From Micromonospora polyrhachis (GTDB taxonomy: Bacteria; Actinomycetota; Actinomycetes; Mycobacteriales; Micromonosporaceae): 64,000 nt of DNA. Where the stretch lies: assembly GCF_014203835.1 (NCBI RefSeq), contig NZ_JACHJW010000001.1, forward strand, positions 2,627,176 to 2,691,175, read 5' to 3'. The notes under the pieces are model-generated. The model was given only the letters and a program-made list of their open reading frames with translations. It ran no database searches and was not told the origin of the DNA. Positions 8,682 through 17,108 of this stretch are shown one piece after another. Numbering within the stretch: position 1 is the first letter of the stretch; each line of letters starts with the position of its first letter. A program made the translations under genes and the position numbers.

Positions 8682-10538
8682 GTGGCCGTGAGCACGACCG
8701 AACAGCCGGTCCAGGACAGCGTGCGGCCAGCACGGATCGCCCCAGCCCCGCTCGGCTCGTTACCGGCCCGACGCGCCCCGCTGGGTGTCCGAGCTGGACA
8801 GATCGTCGCCGCCCAGCTCTCGGTTGCCCTGCTCCTGCTCGCCGGGGGACGCGGTCCGCTCATCCTGCTCGCGGCCGGTCTCGTCGCCGTCGTTCTGGTC
8901 TGCGTCGCCTGGATCCGGATCCGTGGCCGGTGGTTGTTCGAATGGTCCGGCACCGGTCTCCGCTTCCTCACCGGCCGGCATTCGCTCGCGCCGGCCGCCG
9001 ACCCCGACGCACTGCTCGACCTGATCGCCCCCGGTACGACCATGGCCGCCGCCGAGCTGGCCGGTGACTCGGCAGCGGTGCTCAGTGACGGCTACGGTTT
9101 GACTGCTGTCCTGGAACTCGGCGACGCCGCCGAGCTGCTCGCCGACGATCCGCAGGTCCTGCCCACACCGGCGACCCTGCTTCCGGCACCGAGTGGCGAG
9201 GCTCCGCCGATGCGCATCCAGTTGCTGCTCGCTGGCGCACCGGCACCCGTACCGGGAACCGGCGGTGGCATCCCGGCCACCTCCTACCGGCAACTGACCG
9301 ACGGGCGGCTGTTACGCCACGAGCGGGCACTACTCGCCGTCCGGGTGCTGCGGGTCGCCAACTGGACCGACGAGGAACTACATCGCGCCCTCTCCAGCGC
9401 GGTCCGCAAGGTACGTCGACGGCTCGGCCCGGTGCAGACCCGCCTGCTCGGCGAGAGCGCGGCGTTACGCGTGATCGCCGAACTGGCCCACCACGACGCC
9501 GCCACACCGGTGCAGGAATCGTGGCAGTCGATTCAGCTCGGCGGGCTGTGGCAGACCACCTACCGGCTACACCGCTGGACCGATCCGCAGTTGGAGAGCG
9601 CCCGCCGGCTCGTGCCGCGAATGTTGGCTCTGCCGACCATGTCGACCACGGTGTCGCTCACCGCCGGTCCGTGGCCGATCGGCGGCACCGACGTCGTACC
9701 GGTGGATCTGACCGTACGGCTGGCCGCCGCGAGCGCGGCTGACCTCACCACCACGGTACAGGCACTCCGTCGTCTGCTGACCGGTGAACGGTTCGGCGGG
9801 CAACGGCTCGACGGCGAGCACCTCGCCGGGTTCGCCGCGACCCTACCGCTCGGCACGGCTGGCCTCCGTCCGGGCGTTCCGACCAAGGCCCTGACACTGC
9901 CGCCGGCCGCATTGGACAGTCTGGAGCTGCCGTACGGCATGGCGGGCCTGATGCTCGGCGCGAGTCGGCGTGGCGGCGCGGTGATCGCCCAGTTGTTCCG
10001 AGCTAAAACCACCGACGTGGTGTTGGTCGGGGGCATCCGCGCCGCACAACTCGTCGTCCTACGGGCGATGGCGCTGGGTGCCCGGATCGTGGTGCAGACG
10101 GCGCGGCCCCGCTCCTGGGAACCGTTCGTCCGGGGGTCCAGTGCGTCGGGTGAGATCGCCGTCATTCCACCCGGGCGGCCGGTCGACGGGCCGCCTGGCA
10201 CTCCGCTGCGTCCGCTGCTGCTCGTGGTCGACACCGGGCCGGTCGCGTCCGGTCCGCAGCCAGGCCCGGGCTGGCAGGCCAACCTGGTCGTCCGGGACGA
10301 GTTGACCGCTTCCGACGTCGACCTGGTGTCCCGCGCTGACCTGGCGATCCTCCAACCACTCCGGCCCGCCGAGGCGGCGCTGGCCGGCCCCGCCCTCGGC
10401 CTCGGCGAGTCGTCGGAGTGGTTGACCCGGATCCGGGCCGACATGGTGGGGGTGGTGAATCGTCGCTCTCTTCGCTGGGCGTTGCTCTCGGTCACCCCGA
10501 TCGAGTCGCAACTGGTCGGTCCGCCGGCCCGCGACTGA
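8682..10538 (+). CDS. eccE: Type VII secretion protein EccE
   Basis: 618 aa from GTG 8682 (VAVSTTEQPVQDS), chosen because GGGGAGG lies about nine bases upstream; the frame is open to 8541, where it would overlap the start of eccB. Two adjacent transmembrane segments at about residues 38-58 and 61-78 are followed by a long soluble domain. This is the EccE layout: a peripheral ESX membrane component that flanks the complex. EccC (ATPase) and EccD (channel) are not in this window, so the locus is split or continues elsewhere. Confidence 0.8.
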   Translation: MAVSTTEQPVQDSVRPARIAPAPLGSLPARRAPLGVRAGQIVAAQLSVALLLLAGGRGPLILLAAGLVAVVLVCVAWIRIRGRWLFEWSGTGLRFLTGRHSLAPAADPDALLDLIAPGTTMAAAELAGDSAAVLSDGYGLTAVLELGDAAELLADDPQVLPTPATLLPAPSGEAPPMRIQLLLAGAPAPVPGTGGGIPATSYRQLTDGRLLRHERALLAVRVLRVANWTDEELHRALSSAVRKVRRRLGPVQTRLLGESAALRVIAELAHHDAATPVQESWQSIQLGGLWQTTYRLHRWTDPQLESARRLVPRMLALPTMSTTVSLTAGPWPIGGTDVVPVDLTVRLAAASAADLTTTVQALRRLLTGERFGGQRLDGEHLAGFAATLPLGTAGLRPGVPTKALTLPPAALDSLELPYGMAGLMLGASRRGGAVIAQLFRAKTTDVVLVGGIRAAQLVVLRAMALGARIVVQTARPRSWEPFVRGSSASGEIAVIPPGRPVDGPPGTPLRPLLLVVDTGPVASGPQPGPGWQANLVVRDELTASDVDLVSRADLAILQPLRPAEAALAGPALGLGESSEWLTRIRADMVGVVNRRSLRWALLSVTPIESQLVGPPARD

Positions 10539-10717
10539 CTCGCTCCGCCCCTCCGCGACTGATCAATTCCGCCTGGTCCATGGTCGACGCGCTCCGCCCG
10601 GCTTGTGGTCGACTCGCTCGCCCAGTCGCGCAACTGTGCAGAGGAACCCGTCTGACCTGTCCTGGGAAGATCGGGTAGGGCTGTCCAGGGGTTGCCCCGC
10701 CGTGGCACCATCGCCGG

Positions 10718-11104
10718 ATGGACTTCCTGAAAGGTCTTCTCGTCCGGATCGGCAGTACGGCGCTGGCCTTCTGGCTGGCCACGCTGATCATCCCCGGGAT
10801 CACGCTGGGTACCGAGTCGATCGGCGAGGCCGTACTCACCCTCGTCCTGGTCGCGGTGATCTTCGGGGTGGTCAACGCCGTCCTCCAGCCGATCATCAAG
10901 GTCGTCGGCTGTGGTTTGTACCTGCTCACGCTGGGGCTCATCGCGCTCGTCGTCAACGGGCTGCTCTTCCTGCTCACGAGCTGGATCTCGGGCCAGGTCG
11001 GGCTGCCGTTCCACGTGGACGGATTCTGGCCGGACGCGGTGCTCGGCGCACTCTTCGTAGGCGTGGTGACCTGGCTGCTCGGCCTGGTCATGGACCGCGA
11101 CTAG
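10718..11104 (+). CDS. Phage-holin-family small membrane protein
   Basis: 128 aa with four hydrophobic segments (about 10-28, 38-58, 63-85 and 105-125). It has the family pattern LVAVIFGVVNAVLQPIIKVVGCGLYLLTLGL and a conserved GLPFHVDGFWPDAVLGALFVGVVTWLL end. This matches the widespread YvlD/DUF360 type proteins annotated as phage holin family 4. Their role in actinobacteria is unknown and the name does not imply a prophage; no phage genes are nearby. Start ATG 10718. Confidence 0.8.
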   Translation: MDFLKGLLVRIGSTALAFWLATLIIPGITLGTESIGEAVLTLVLVAVIFGVVNAVLQPIIKVVGCGLYLLTLGLIALVVNGLLFLLTSWISGQVGLPFHVDGFWPDAVLGALFVGVVTWLLGLVMDRD

Positions 11105-11138
11105 ACACTTCACCACCAACCGCTGTTACCGTCCGGCC

Positions 11139-11576
11139 ATGATGGCGATCAGGCGTGACGACGGTTACGAGCTGTCCACCGATCCCGAGCGCCTCGACAT
11201 CGACCGGGTGCATACGTGGTTGTCAACCGACGCCTACTGGGCTCTCGGGCGGACCCGGGAGACCACCGTCCGGGCGATCGCCAGGTCCGTGGTGTTCGGT
11301 GTCTACCGCCCCACCGATCAGGCCCAGGTAGCCTTCGGTCGGGCGGTAACCGACGAGACGACCATCGCCTGGTTGTGTGACGTCTACGTGGACCCGGCCC
11401 AACGGGGACGCGGGCTGGGTAGCTGGCTGGCCGCCACGGCCAGGGACGAGCTGATCGCCCGGGGTGTACGCCGGATCATGCTTGCCACGGTCGACGCGCA
11501 CGAGGTGTACACCCGGCTCGGCTTCACCACTCCGCCCCGACCGGACCAGTTGCTGGAACTGGATCTGCGGGGTTGA
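11139..11576 (+). CDS. GNAT family N-acetyltransferase
   Basis: 145 aa covering a whole GNAT domain. The acetyl-CoA-binding motif is DVYVDPAQRGRGLGSWLAATA (R/Q-x-x-G-x-G/A), and motif B is visible as RRIMLATVDAHEVYTRLGF. The N-terminal part (DRVHTWLSTDAYWALGRTRET) resembles YjdJ/PA-type small acetyltransferases that act on small molecules. The substrate is unknown. The start is the first of two adjacent ATG codons at 11139. Confidence 0.85.
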   Translation: MMAIRRDDGYELSTDPERLDIDRVHTWLSTDAYWALGRTRETTVRAIARSVVFGVYRPTDQAQVAFGRAVTDETTIAWLCDVYVDPAQRGRGLGSWLAATARDELIARGVRRIMLATVDAHEVYTRLGFTTPPRPDQLLELDLRG

Positions 11577-11666
11577 TCCCGAGACGTACCGGCGGGCAAA
11601 GCAGAAGCTGGTGAATCAGCTCACCGGAAAGGACCCATGTGGCCATCAGCCACTTACGCTGAGCCG

Positions 11667-12602
11667 ATGAGCGAGCAGCGCTGGGGGTACCTCTACGGGA
11701 TTGGCGCGTACGCCATCTGGGGCGTCTTCCCGATCTATTTCAAGCTGCTCCAACCGGCCGGTCCGATGGAGATCCTGGCCCACCGGGTGGTCTGGTCAGT
11801 GCTGTTCGTCGCGCTCGTGCTCGCTGTGCTGCGCAACTGGAGGTTCCTGCGGCGGTTGTTCCGCCAGCCGCGCACCCTGCTCGGCATGATCTGCGCCGCC
11901 GCCCTGATCGCGATCAACTGGGGCGTCTACATCTACGGTGTCAACTCCGACCGGGTGGTGGAGACAGCCCTCGGCTACTTCATCAATCCGCTGGTGGTGA
12001 TCCTGCTCGGGGTAACCGTGCTACACGAACGGCTCCGCGTCGTACAGTGGGCCGCGCTCGGCCTCGGCGCGGCGGCGGTGGTGGTGATCGCCATCGACTA
12101 CGGGCGGTTGCCCTACCTGGCGCTGACCCTGGCCGTCACCTTTGGCGGGTACGGGCTGATCAAGAAGCGGCTCGCTCTGCCCGCCGCCGAGGGGCTCTTC
12201 GTCGAGTCGGCGGTACTGGCCCTGCCGGCGGCCGGCTACCTCGGTTGGCTGCTCTGGCACGGCCAGGCCGCATTCGGACACGTCTCGCCGGGGCACACCG
12301 CACTGTTGGTCCTCGCTGGCGCGGCCACCGCCATCCCGCTGATGCTCTTCGCCGGTGCGGCCAACCGAATTCCGCTGACCGGCCTGGGAATCCTTCAGTA
12401 CATCGCACCGATCCTCCAGTTCGGTACCGGCGTACTGATCTTCCACGAGCCGATGCCGCCCGCCCGGCTTGCCGGCTTCGCCCTGGTCTGGCTGGCGCTG
12501 ATCGTCTTCACGGTGGACGCCGTGCGGCACACCCGTCGGCAGTCCCGCGCGGCGCTGCTGGCCGCGACCCCGGAGCCCGCCGCCGCCACCAGTGCCCGAT
12601 AA
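11667..12602 (+). CDS. rarD: EamA-family transporter, RarD type
   Basis: 311 aa with ten predicted membrane helices. The family start MSEQRWGYLYGIGAYAIWGVFPIYFKLL and the motifs AHRVVWS and NWGVYIYGVNSDRVVETALGYFINPL are diagnostic for RarD. RarD is a DMT-superfamily permease; the name comes from chloramphenicol-sensitivity work in enterobacteria, and the substrate is unclear. I chose ATG 11667 over an upstream in-frame ATG (11637). A run of 23-base tandem repeats begins at its stop codon. Confidence 0.88.
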   Translation: MSEQRWGYLYGIGAYAIWGVFPIYFKLLQPAGPMEILAHRVVWSVLFVALVLAVLRNWRFLRRLFRQPRTLLGMICAAALIAINWGVYIYGVNSDRVVETALGYFINPLVVILLGVTVLHERLRVVQWAALGLGAAAVVVIAIDYGRLPYLALTLAVTFGGYGLIKKRLALPAAEGLFVESAVLALPAAGYLGWLLWHGQAAFGHVSPGHTALLVLAGAATAIPLMLFAGAANRIPLTGLGILQYIAPILQFGTGVLIFHEPMPPARLAGFALVWLALIVFTVDAVRHTRRQSRAALLAATPEPAAATSAR

Positions 12603-12702
12603 CCGTCGTCCGGGTCGTCCGGCAACCGTCGCCCGGGTCGTCCGGCAACTGTCACCCGAGTCGTCCGGTAACCGCCGCCCGGGTCGTCCGGTAACCGTCA
12701 CC
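12601..12702. repeat. 23-bp tandem repeat, four copies plus a partial
   Basis: Copies start at 12601, 12624, 12647 and 12670, with a partial one at 12693. The unit begins AACCGTCGCCCGGGTCGTCC. The first copy overlaps the last two bases of the rarD stop codon. Copies differ at only a few positions. The array lies between the convergent rarD and anti-sigma genes. Confidence 0.92.
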
Positions 12703-12738
12703 GCCGCCAGTGCCCGGAAACGCCGCCCCTGCCGGCAC

Positions 12739-12764
12739 GCCGCTGCCAGTACGCCGGCAGCGGC
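12739..12764 (-). terminator. Hairpin between convergent rarD and anti-sigma genes
   Basis: Perfect 9-base arms GCCGCTGCC and GGCAGCGGC enclose an 8-base loop, ending nine bases before the anti-sigma stop codon on the minus strand. It can act in either direction; no T-tract is present. Confidence 0.5.
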
Positions 12765-12772
12765 AGCGAGCG

Positions 12773-13459
12773 TCACGTGACGTCGTAGGCGAGCAGCGGG
12801 GTGCCGTCGTACCGGAGCAGTTCCAGCCGGACCAGCTCGGCGCGGGAGAACCGGGTCACACCGGTGAACCGGACCTCCTCACCGGGAGCGGCCACCCACG
12901 ACCCCACCTGCTCCGTCGACCCGTCGGCGCCCTTGGCCACCAGTCGGAACGTGTACGCCTTCGTGTAGTCCCGGGTCTTCGCGTAGCGGCACTCCATGGT
13001 GACCTCGGTGCCCCAGTTGGTGCCGTTGAGCCCGATCTCGGCGCTCACCGGCACCGTCCCCTGCACCGGCTGCATGGTGACCATCCGGACCTCGAAGTCG
13101 ATGCCCGGCTCCTCGCGTGCCGGCACCCCACCCAGACCGAGACCGACGACCAGGGCCAGACAGGCGGCGATGAGCGCCGCGCCGGCCGACCACCACCACC
13201 TGGTACGACGCTGGCGGCGGCGAACCTGTTCGGCGGAGGCCAGCAGCGCCGGCACCCGGGACTCGTCGACCGGGGCAGTGACCTGTTCCAGCCCGGCCGG
13301 GTCGAGCCGGCCGAGCAGCCCCGGCAGCACGGCGACCTCGGCGACGGCCGTTCGACACGATGGGCAGGCGGCCAGGTGCCTCTCGTAGGCGGCCCGTTCG
13401 GCGGGGGCGAGGGCACCCAGCACGTAGGCGGCGTCGTCGTAGGCGTGCTCGCAGTTCAC
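12773..13459 (-). CDS. Anti-sigma factor with zinc-binding N-terminal domain
   Basis: 228 aa. The N-terminus carries the ZAS motif (Cys3, His5, then HLAACPSC, i.e. HxxxCxxC) that binds an ECF sigma factor. One transmembrane segment (about residues 90-112, WWSAGAALIAACLALVVGLGLGG) leads to an extracytoplasmic domain of about 110 residues. It overlaps the sigma gene by four bases and is co-translated, as is usual for RskA/ZAS anti-sigmas. The signal sensed outside is unknown. Confidence 0.9.
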   Translation of the reverse strand: MNCEHAYDDAAYVLGALAPAERAAYERHLAACPSCRTAVAEVAVLPGLLGRLDPAGLEQVTAPVDESRVPALLASAEQVRRRQRRTRWWWSAGAALIAACLALVVGLGLGGVPAREEPGIDFEVRMVTMQPVQGTVPVSAEIGLNGTNWGTEVTMECRYAKTRDYTKAYTFRLVAKGADGSTEQVGSWVAAPGEEVRFTGVTRFSRAELVRLELLRYDGTPLLAYDVT

Positions 13460-14004
13460 CGGGTCACCCCCATCTCCGCCAGGACCAATCGCAGGGACCG
13501 CAACGCGTAGTGCATCCGGGACTTGACCGTTCCCGGTGGTATGCCGAGCCGGCTGGCCGCCTCACCTACCGAGCGTCCCTGGTAGAAGCACTCCACCAGC
13601 ACCTCACGGTGGGCGGGCGAAAGTCGGGACAGTGCCTCCGCGACCATCCACGCCTCCACCGCACGGTCGGCTTCGTCGACGGACTGGGGCGGTTCGGGCA
13701 GTTGGTCGGTGACAACCTCACCAACCCGTACGGCGCTCCGCCGCCATGCGTCGATAGCCAGGTTACGCGCGGTGGTGAACAGCCAAGCTCGGACCGAACC
13801 GCGGCTCGGGTCCATTGCCCCGGGGTGCCGCCAGGCCCGCAGCAGCGTCTCCTGCACCAAGTCCTCCGCCCGCTGCCGATCACCATGCACGAGGCGCAGC
13901 GCGTGCGCGTAGAGCGCCTCCGCGTGCTCGTCGTGCAATGCGCGTAGCAGCTGCGCGTCGTGATCGGAGATGGCTGCCTCCCTTCGCCTCCACCCACGCA
14001 CCAA
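13456..14004 (-). CDS. ECF RNA polymerase sigma factor
   Basis: Sigma-70 region 2 is seen as EALYAHALRLVHGDRQRAEDLVQETLLRAWRH and region 4 as LSPAHREVLVECFYQGRSVGEAASRLGIPPGTVKSRMHYALRSLR, with no extra C-terminal domain; SigK/SigL-like group. The longest frame begins with TTG at 14004 followed by GTG 14001. The only strong ribosome site, AAGGGAGG (13977-13984), lies five bases before an ATC codon at 13971, and the family-like sequence begins exactly there (ISDHDAQLLRALHDEH). The real start may therefore be the rare ATC. It overlaps its anti-sigma gene. Confidence 0.88.
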   Translation of the reverse strand: MVRGWRRREAAISDHDAQLLRALHDEHAEALYAHALRLVHGDRQRAEDLVQETLLRAWRHPGAMDPSRGSVRAWLFTTARNLAIDAWRRSAVRVGEVVTDQLPEPPQSVDEADRAVEAWMVAEALSRLSPAHREVLVECFYQGRSVGEAASRLGIPPGTVKSRMHYALRSLRLVLAEMGVTR

Positions 14005-14058
14005 CCTGCCCGATGGTTCAAGCCGTACCGGGGTTGGGTTCGCGTCGGCAGCCGGCGT

Positions 14059-14112
14059 GTTACGAAGGGCCCCTTCCTATCGCTTCTTGCCTTGGAAGGG
14101 GCCCTTCCTAAC
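14059..14112. repeat. 54-bp dispersed palindromic element, copy 1
   Basis: An imperfect inverted repeat with arms ending in GGAAGGGGCCCTTCC-type sequence around a TATCGCTT-containing centre. A second copy of the same length and design is at 52784-52837. Here it sits between the 3' end of the IclR gene and the sigma-factor gene, both on minus, so it could terminate IclR transcription. Confidence 0.85.
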
Positions 14113-14126
14113 CAGAAAGCGTGCCG

Positions 14127-14915
14127 CTAGCCCTCCGTCGCGAGCCCGTCGGCGATGGATCGGGCGGTGCTCAGCAGCTTGGCCCGGACCAGTCGGGCGG
14201 TGGTCATCATCTCGGTGGCCGGCAGGGCGCAGGCGAGCACGACGCGGCGTTCCATGTCCTTGTCCGGACAGACCAGCACCCCGGCACAGGCCACCCCCTG
14301 CCGGAACTGTCCGAGTTCGAGGTGCATTCCCCGCCGGTCGCCGGCCGCCAGGTCGGCTTCGAACGCCTCGGTGTTGACCAGGGTCGCCGGGGTGAACGGG
14401 CGCATGCCGAATTCCCGCAGGTAACGGAACCGCTGCTCAGGGGTGAGGGTGGCGAGCAACGCCTTGCCCAGTGCGGTGGCATGGGCTCCCTCGTCGAATC
14501 CGGGCACCAGGTCTTCCAGGTAGGGCGATCGGGGGCCTTCCGACACGGCGGTCACCGCCACCTGTCCGCCGACGAACCGGCCCAGGTAGTGGCTGAAGCC
14601 AGATTCGGACGCCGCCCTGCGCAGCGCCTCGCCGACCGATGGCGGGCCGCGGAAGGCGGTCACCAACTCCCGATACCGGTCGGCGACCTCCAGCCCCACG
14701 ATGTACGTGCCGTCCTCTCGACGGATCACGTAGCCCTCGTACGCGAGCGTGCGCACCAGGTGGTAGGTGGTGGCCACGGTCAGCTCGCACCGTCGCGCTA
14801 TCTGCTTTACGGTCAGGCCCTTCGGAGCCCGCCCAACCGCTTCGAGGACACGTAGCGCACGCGACACGCTACGGATCAGGTCCGAAGGTTCCGCCAAGGG
14901 GTCGCGCACAACCAC
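14127..14915 (-). CDS. IclR family transcriptional regulator
   Basis: 262 aa from GTG 14915; an in-frame GTG at 14909 sits five bases after GGAGG and is the better start. The N-terminal winged helix-turn-helix is IRSVSRALRVLEAVGRAPKGLTVKQIARRCELTVATTYHLVRTL. The C-terminal effector domain has the usual AHATALGKALLATLTPEQRFRYL signature, but with a Gly-rich elbow. It is divergent from an MFS transporter that it probably controls; the ligand is unknown. The 147-base intergenic region carries CATATG-centred A/T-rich sequences close to both starts. Confidence 0.9.
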   Translation of the reverse strand: MVVRDPLAEPSDLIRSVSRALRVLEAVGRAPKGLTVKQIARRCELTVATTYHLVRTLAYEGYVIRREDGTYIVGLEVADRYRELVTAFRGPPSVGEALRRAASESGFSHYLGRFVGGQVAVTAVSEGPRSPYLEDLVPGFDEGAHATALGKALLATLTPEQRFRYLREFGMRPFTPATLVNTEAFEADLAAGDRRGMHLELGQFRQGVACAGVLVCPDKDMERRVVLACALPATEMMTTARLVRAKLLSTARSIADGLATEG

Positions 14916-14935
14916 CTCCGCCGCCGGGGACTTAC

Positions 14936-15062
14936 ACCATATGAAAAATCGGCCTTTGAGGAAATGACCGTTCGGATTGAGGATGCCAGATCTACGGCGA
15001 CTACGCGTGCAGCGACAGACACGTTCGGTTCATACGTCCGGATCGCATAAAATCTTTCACAT
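14936..15062. promoter_or_regulatory. Divergent IclR/MFS promoter region with A/T-rich boxes
   Basis: A/T-rich stretches stand out from the GC background: ACCATATGAAAAAT at 14936-14949 near the IclR start and AAATCTTTCACATATG at the MFS start. The two resemble each other in opposite orientation and may be regulator sites. TAAAAT at 15048-15053 fits a -10 element for the MFS gene, placing transcription start within a few bases of its ATG (15063). Confidence 0.4.
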
Positions 15063-16250
15063 ATGACCGACATCCCGGTGGCCGCCGCTGCGCCCACCCA
15101 TCCCGTACGCGCCGCAGCCGGTGCCACGGTCACCACCATCGGCTGCGTACTGCCGGTCTTCCTGGTCGGCGGACTCGCCGTCCAGATGGGCGAGGAGCTG
15201 CGCTTCTCCCCCGCCGGGCTCGGCCTGGCGGTCTCCGTCTACTTCGGCGTGAGCGCCCTCGCCTCGGTGCCCTCCGGCGCGCTCGTCGAGCGGTACGGCC
15301 CCCGGATCGTCGCCCGCGCCGGACTGCTCCTCGCCGCCACCACCCTGCTGGCCATCGCCGTACTCGCCCACTCCTTCGCGACCCTGGTCGTCCTGCTGGG
15401 GCTCAGCGCGGGAGCCAACTCGCTCGGTCAACTCGCCAGCAACGCCGCCCTGGCCCGACACGTCCCGCCCGGACGGCAGGGCCTCTCCTTCGGCGTCAAG
15501 CAGGCCGCCATCCCCGTCTCCACCCTGCTGGCCGGTGCCGCCGTACCGGCGATCGCCCTCACCGCCGGCTGGCGGTGGGCCTTCGTCGCGGCGGCCGGTG
15601 CGGCACTGGCCACGCTGCCGGCCGTACCCGCCGGTGACCGGACGACACGTCGGAGCGAGGGCACGCGTGGCGAGCGCGCCACCACGGCGCTGGTGGTCCT
15701 GGGCCTGGCCGCTACCCTGGCCGCAGCCGCCGCCAACGCCCTGGGCACCTTCGTGGTCGACTCGGCGGTCGGGCGGGGACTCTCCCCCGGGCTGGCCGGG
15801 CTCACCCTCACCTTCGGCAGCGCGGTCTGCGTCACCGCCCGGGTCCTCTCCGGCTGGTTGGCCGACCGGCGGGCCGGCGGGCACGTCGCCGTCATCGCCG
15901 GCATGCTCGTGGTGGGTGCGGCCGGGCTCGTCCTGCTCGCCCGGCCCGGCTCGACCCCACTGGTGGTCGGCGTGGTCCTCGGCTTCGGCCTGGGCTGGGC
16001 CTGGCCCGGCCTGATGAACTTCGCCGTGGTCCAACTCCACCCGCAGGCACCGGCCGCCGCCACCGCCATCACCCAGACCGGGGTGTACGCGGGCGGCTGC
16101 ATCGGTCCGCTCGGCCTCGGTGCGGTCGCCGCGTACGCCGGTTATCCGGCGATGTGGCTGACCGCCTCGGTCGCCATGCTGCTCGCCGCCGGCCTCATGC
16201 TCGCCGGCAGCCGGATGCTCCGCCACGCCGCGGTCGGCAGCGTTCAGTAG
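15063..16250 (+). CDS. MFS transporter
   Basis: 395 aa with about twelve hydrophobic segments and the MFS loop motif PSGALVERYGPRIVARAG between helices 2 and 3. The overall pattern is that of cyanate/YbfB-like drug or metabolite exporters. It is divergent from the IclR regulator, so expression probably responds to that regulator's ligand. No ribosome site precedes the ATG and a -10-like TAAAAT lies ten bases upstream, so the mRNA may be leaderless. The 3' end overlaps the convergent DUF1963-like gene by seven bases. Confidence 0.88.
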   Translation: MTDIPVAAAAPTHPVRAAAGATVTTIGCVLPVFLVGGLAVQMGEELRFSPAGLGLAVSVYFGVSALASVPSGALVERYGPRIVARAGLLLAATTLLAIAVLAHSFATLVVLLGLSAGANSLGQLASNAALARHVPPGRQGLSFGVKQAAIPVSTLLAGAAVPAIALTAGWRWAFVAAAGAALATLPAVPAGDRTTRRSEGTRGERATTALVVLGLAATLAAAAANALGTFVVDSAVGRGLSPGLAGLTLTFGSAVCVTARVLSGWLADRRAGGHVAVIAGMLVVGAAGLVLLARPGSTPLVVGVVLGFGLGWAWPGLMNFAVVQLHPQAPAAATAITQTGVYAGGCIGPLGLGAVAAYAGYPAMWLTASVAMLLAAGLMLAGSRMLRHAAVGSVQ

Positions 16251-17014
16251 GTCTCCTGGGTCACGAGCGCCTGGCCGAAGTCCCCGGAGCGGAACGCGTC
16301 CTCCGGGATCATGAAGTAGAGCGTCGGCCACCCGGACTGTCCGTCCATCAGCTTGAGTAGATGGACATGGCCGTCCTTCCACCGGTGGATCGCCCCGAGT
16401 TCCCCGACCGGCCACCCGAATGCCGCGTCCCCGGCCGGGTTCCGCACCAGCGGGCAGGCGTCGTAGAACTCGGCCACCTGGGCGGCGCTGCTCGGCGGGT
16501 CCAGGCCGAGGTCGATAGCGTGCACCAACGGGCTCCACTCGTCCGGCATCGTCAGCACCGGCTCGGCCCGTAGTGGCTCCCGTTCGAAGGACACCGTCCC
16601 GGTCGGGGCCGGCACCTGCACCACCTGCGCCGGATCGGCCGGCACCACCCGGAGCCACGCCGGATCGTCGAAGTCGACCTCCGGGTACGGCTGCCCCGGT
16701 GCCGGTTGCACGATGAAGAAGTTGAGCAACCCGACCCGGCGGGGCAGATGCTCACCGAGCCAGGGCGCGAACGCGTCGACGTCGAGTACGGCCAGCAGAC
16801 TCAGCGGGTGGCCGTCGGCCTCCGGCCATGGCGTACCCGGCTCCAGCAGCGCCGGCCCGCCCAGCGCGCACCGCCCGGTCGCCGACGCGTCATCGGCAGC
16901 TGCCTCGATCTCGAAGCCGGGCCGCGCCAGGTGCGCTATCTGCGGCCCCCCAGCCTCACCAAAATGCGCGACGCACGCATCTTCGAACGTCCGCAGCACA
17001 GTTTTCCGGTCCAT
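16244..17014 (-). CDS. DUF1963-like protein
   Basis: 256 aa from ATG 17014 (MDRKTVLRTFEDACVAHFG); the frame is open to 17092 without family-like sequence. The protein has GGPALLEPGTPWPEADGHPLSLLAVLDVDAF, a YPEVDFDD region and a C-terminal LLKLMDGQSGWPTLYFMIPEDAFRSGDF. This is the order of motifs in YwqG/DUF1963 proteins: a Gly/Pro start, a hydrophobic LxxLxQxD core and a final phrase with a Phe/Tyr-Ile pair. Function is unknown. The protein is probably cytosolic. Confidence 0.75.
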   Translation of the reverse strand: MDRKTVLRTFEDACVAHFGEAGGPQIAHLARPGFEIEAAADDASATGRCALGGPALLEPGTPWPEADGHPLSLLAVLDVDAFAPWLGEHLPRRVGLLNFFIVQPAPGQPYPEVDFDDPAWLRVVPADPAQVVQVPAPTGTVSFEREPLRAEPVLTMPDEWSPLVHAIDLGLDPPSSAAQVAEFYDACPLVRNPAGDAAFGWPVGELGAIHRWKDGHVHLLKLMDGQSGWPTLYFMIPEDAFRSGDFGQALVTQETY

Positions 17015-17108
17015 GCCGGGCAGCCAAGCACACCGTCTCGTACGGATCGACCAACGGCGCGGCATTCCTACCCGTCGTAATGTCCGGCGCACCGTCTACA
17101 TTGCTCGG

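Noticed and set aside
10718-11104. Prophage remnant because of the holin-type name
   Set aside because: No other phage gene is present; the family is chromosomal and widespread.
9560-11119. Long open frame on the minus strand (519 codons) across eccE
   Set aside because: It is antisense to a clear gene and the product is Arg/Glu/Gln-rich with no motif; a shadow of high GC third positions.
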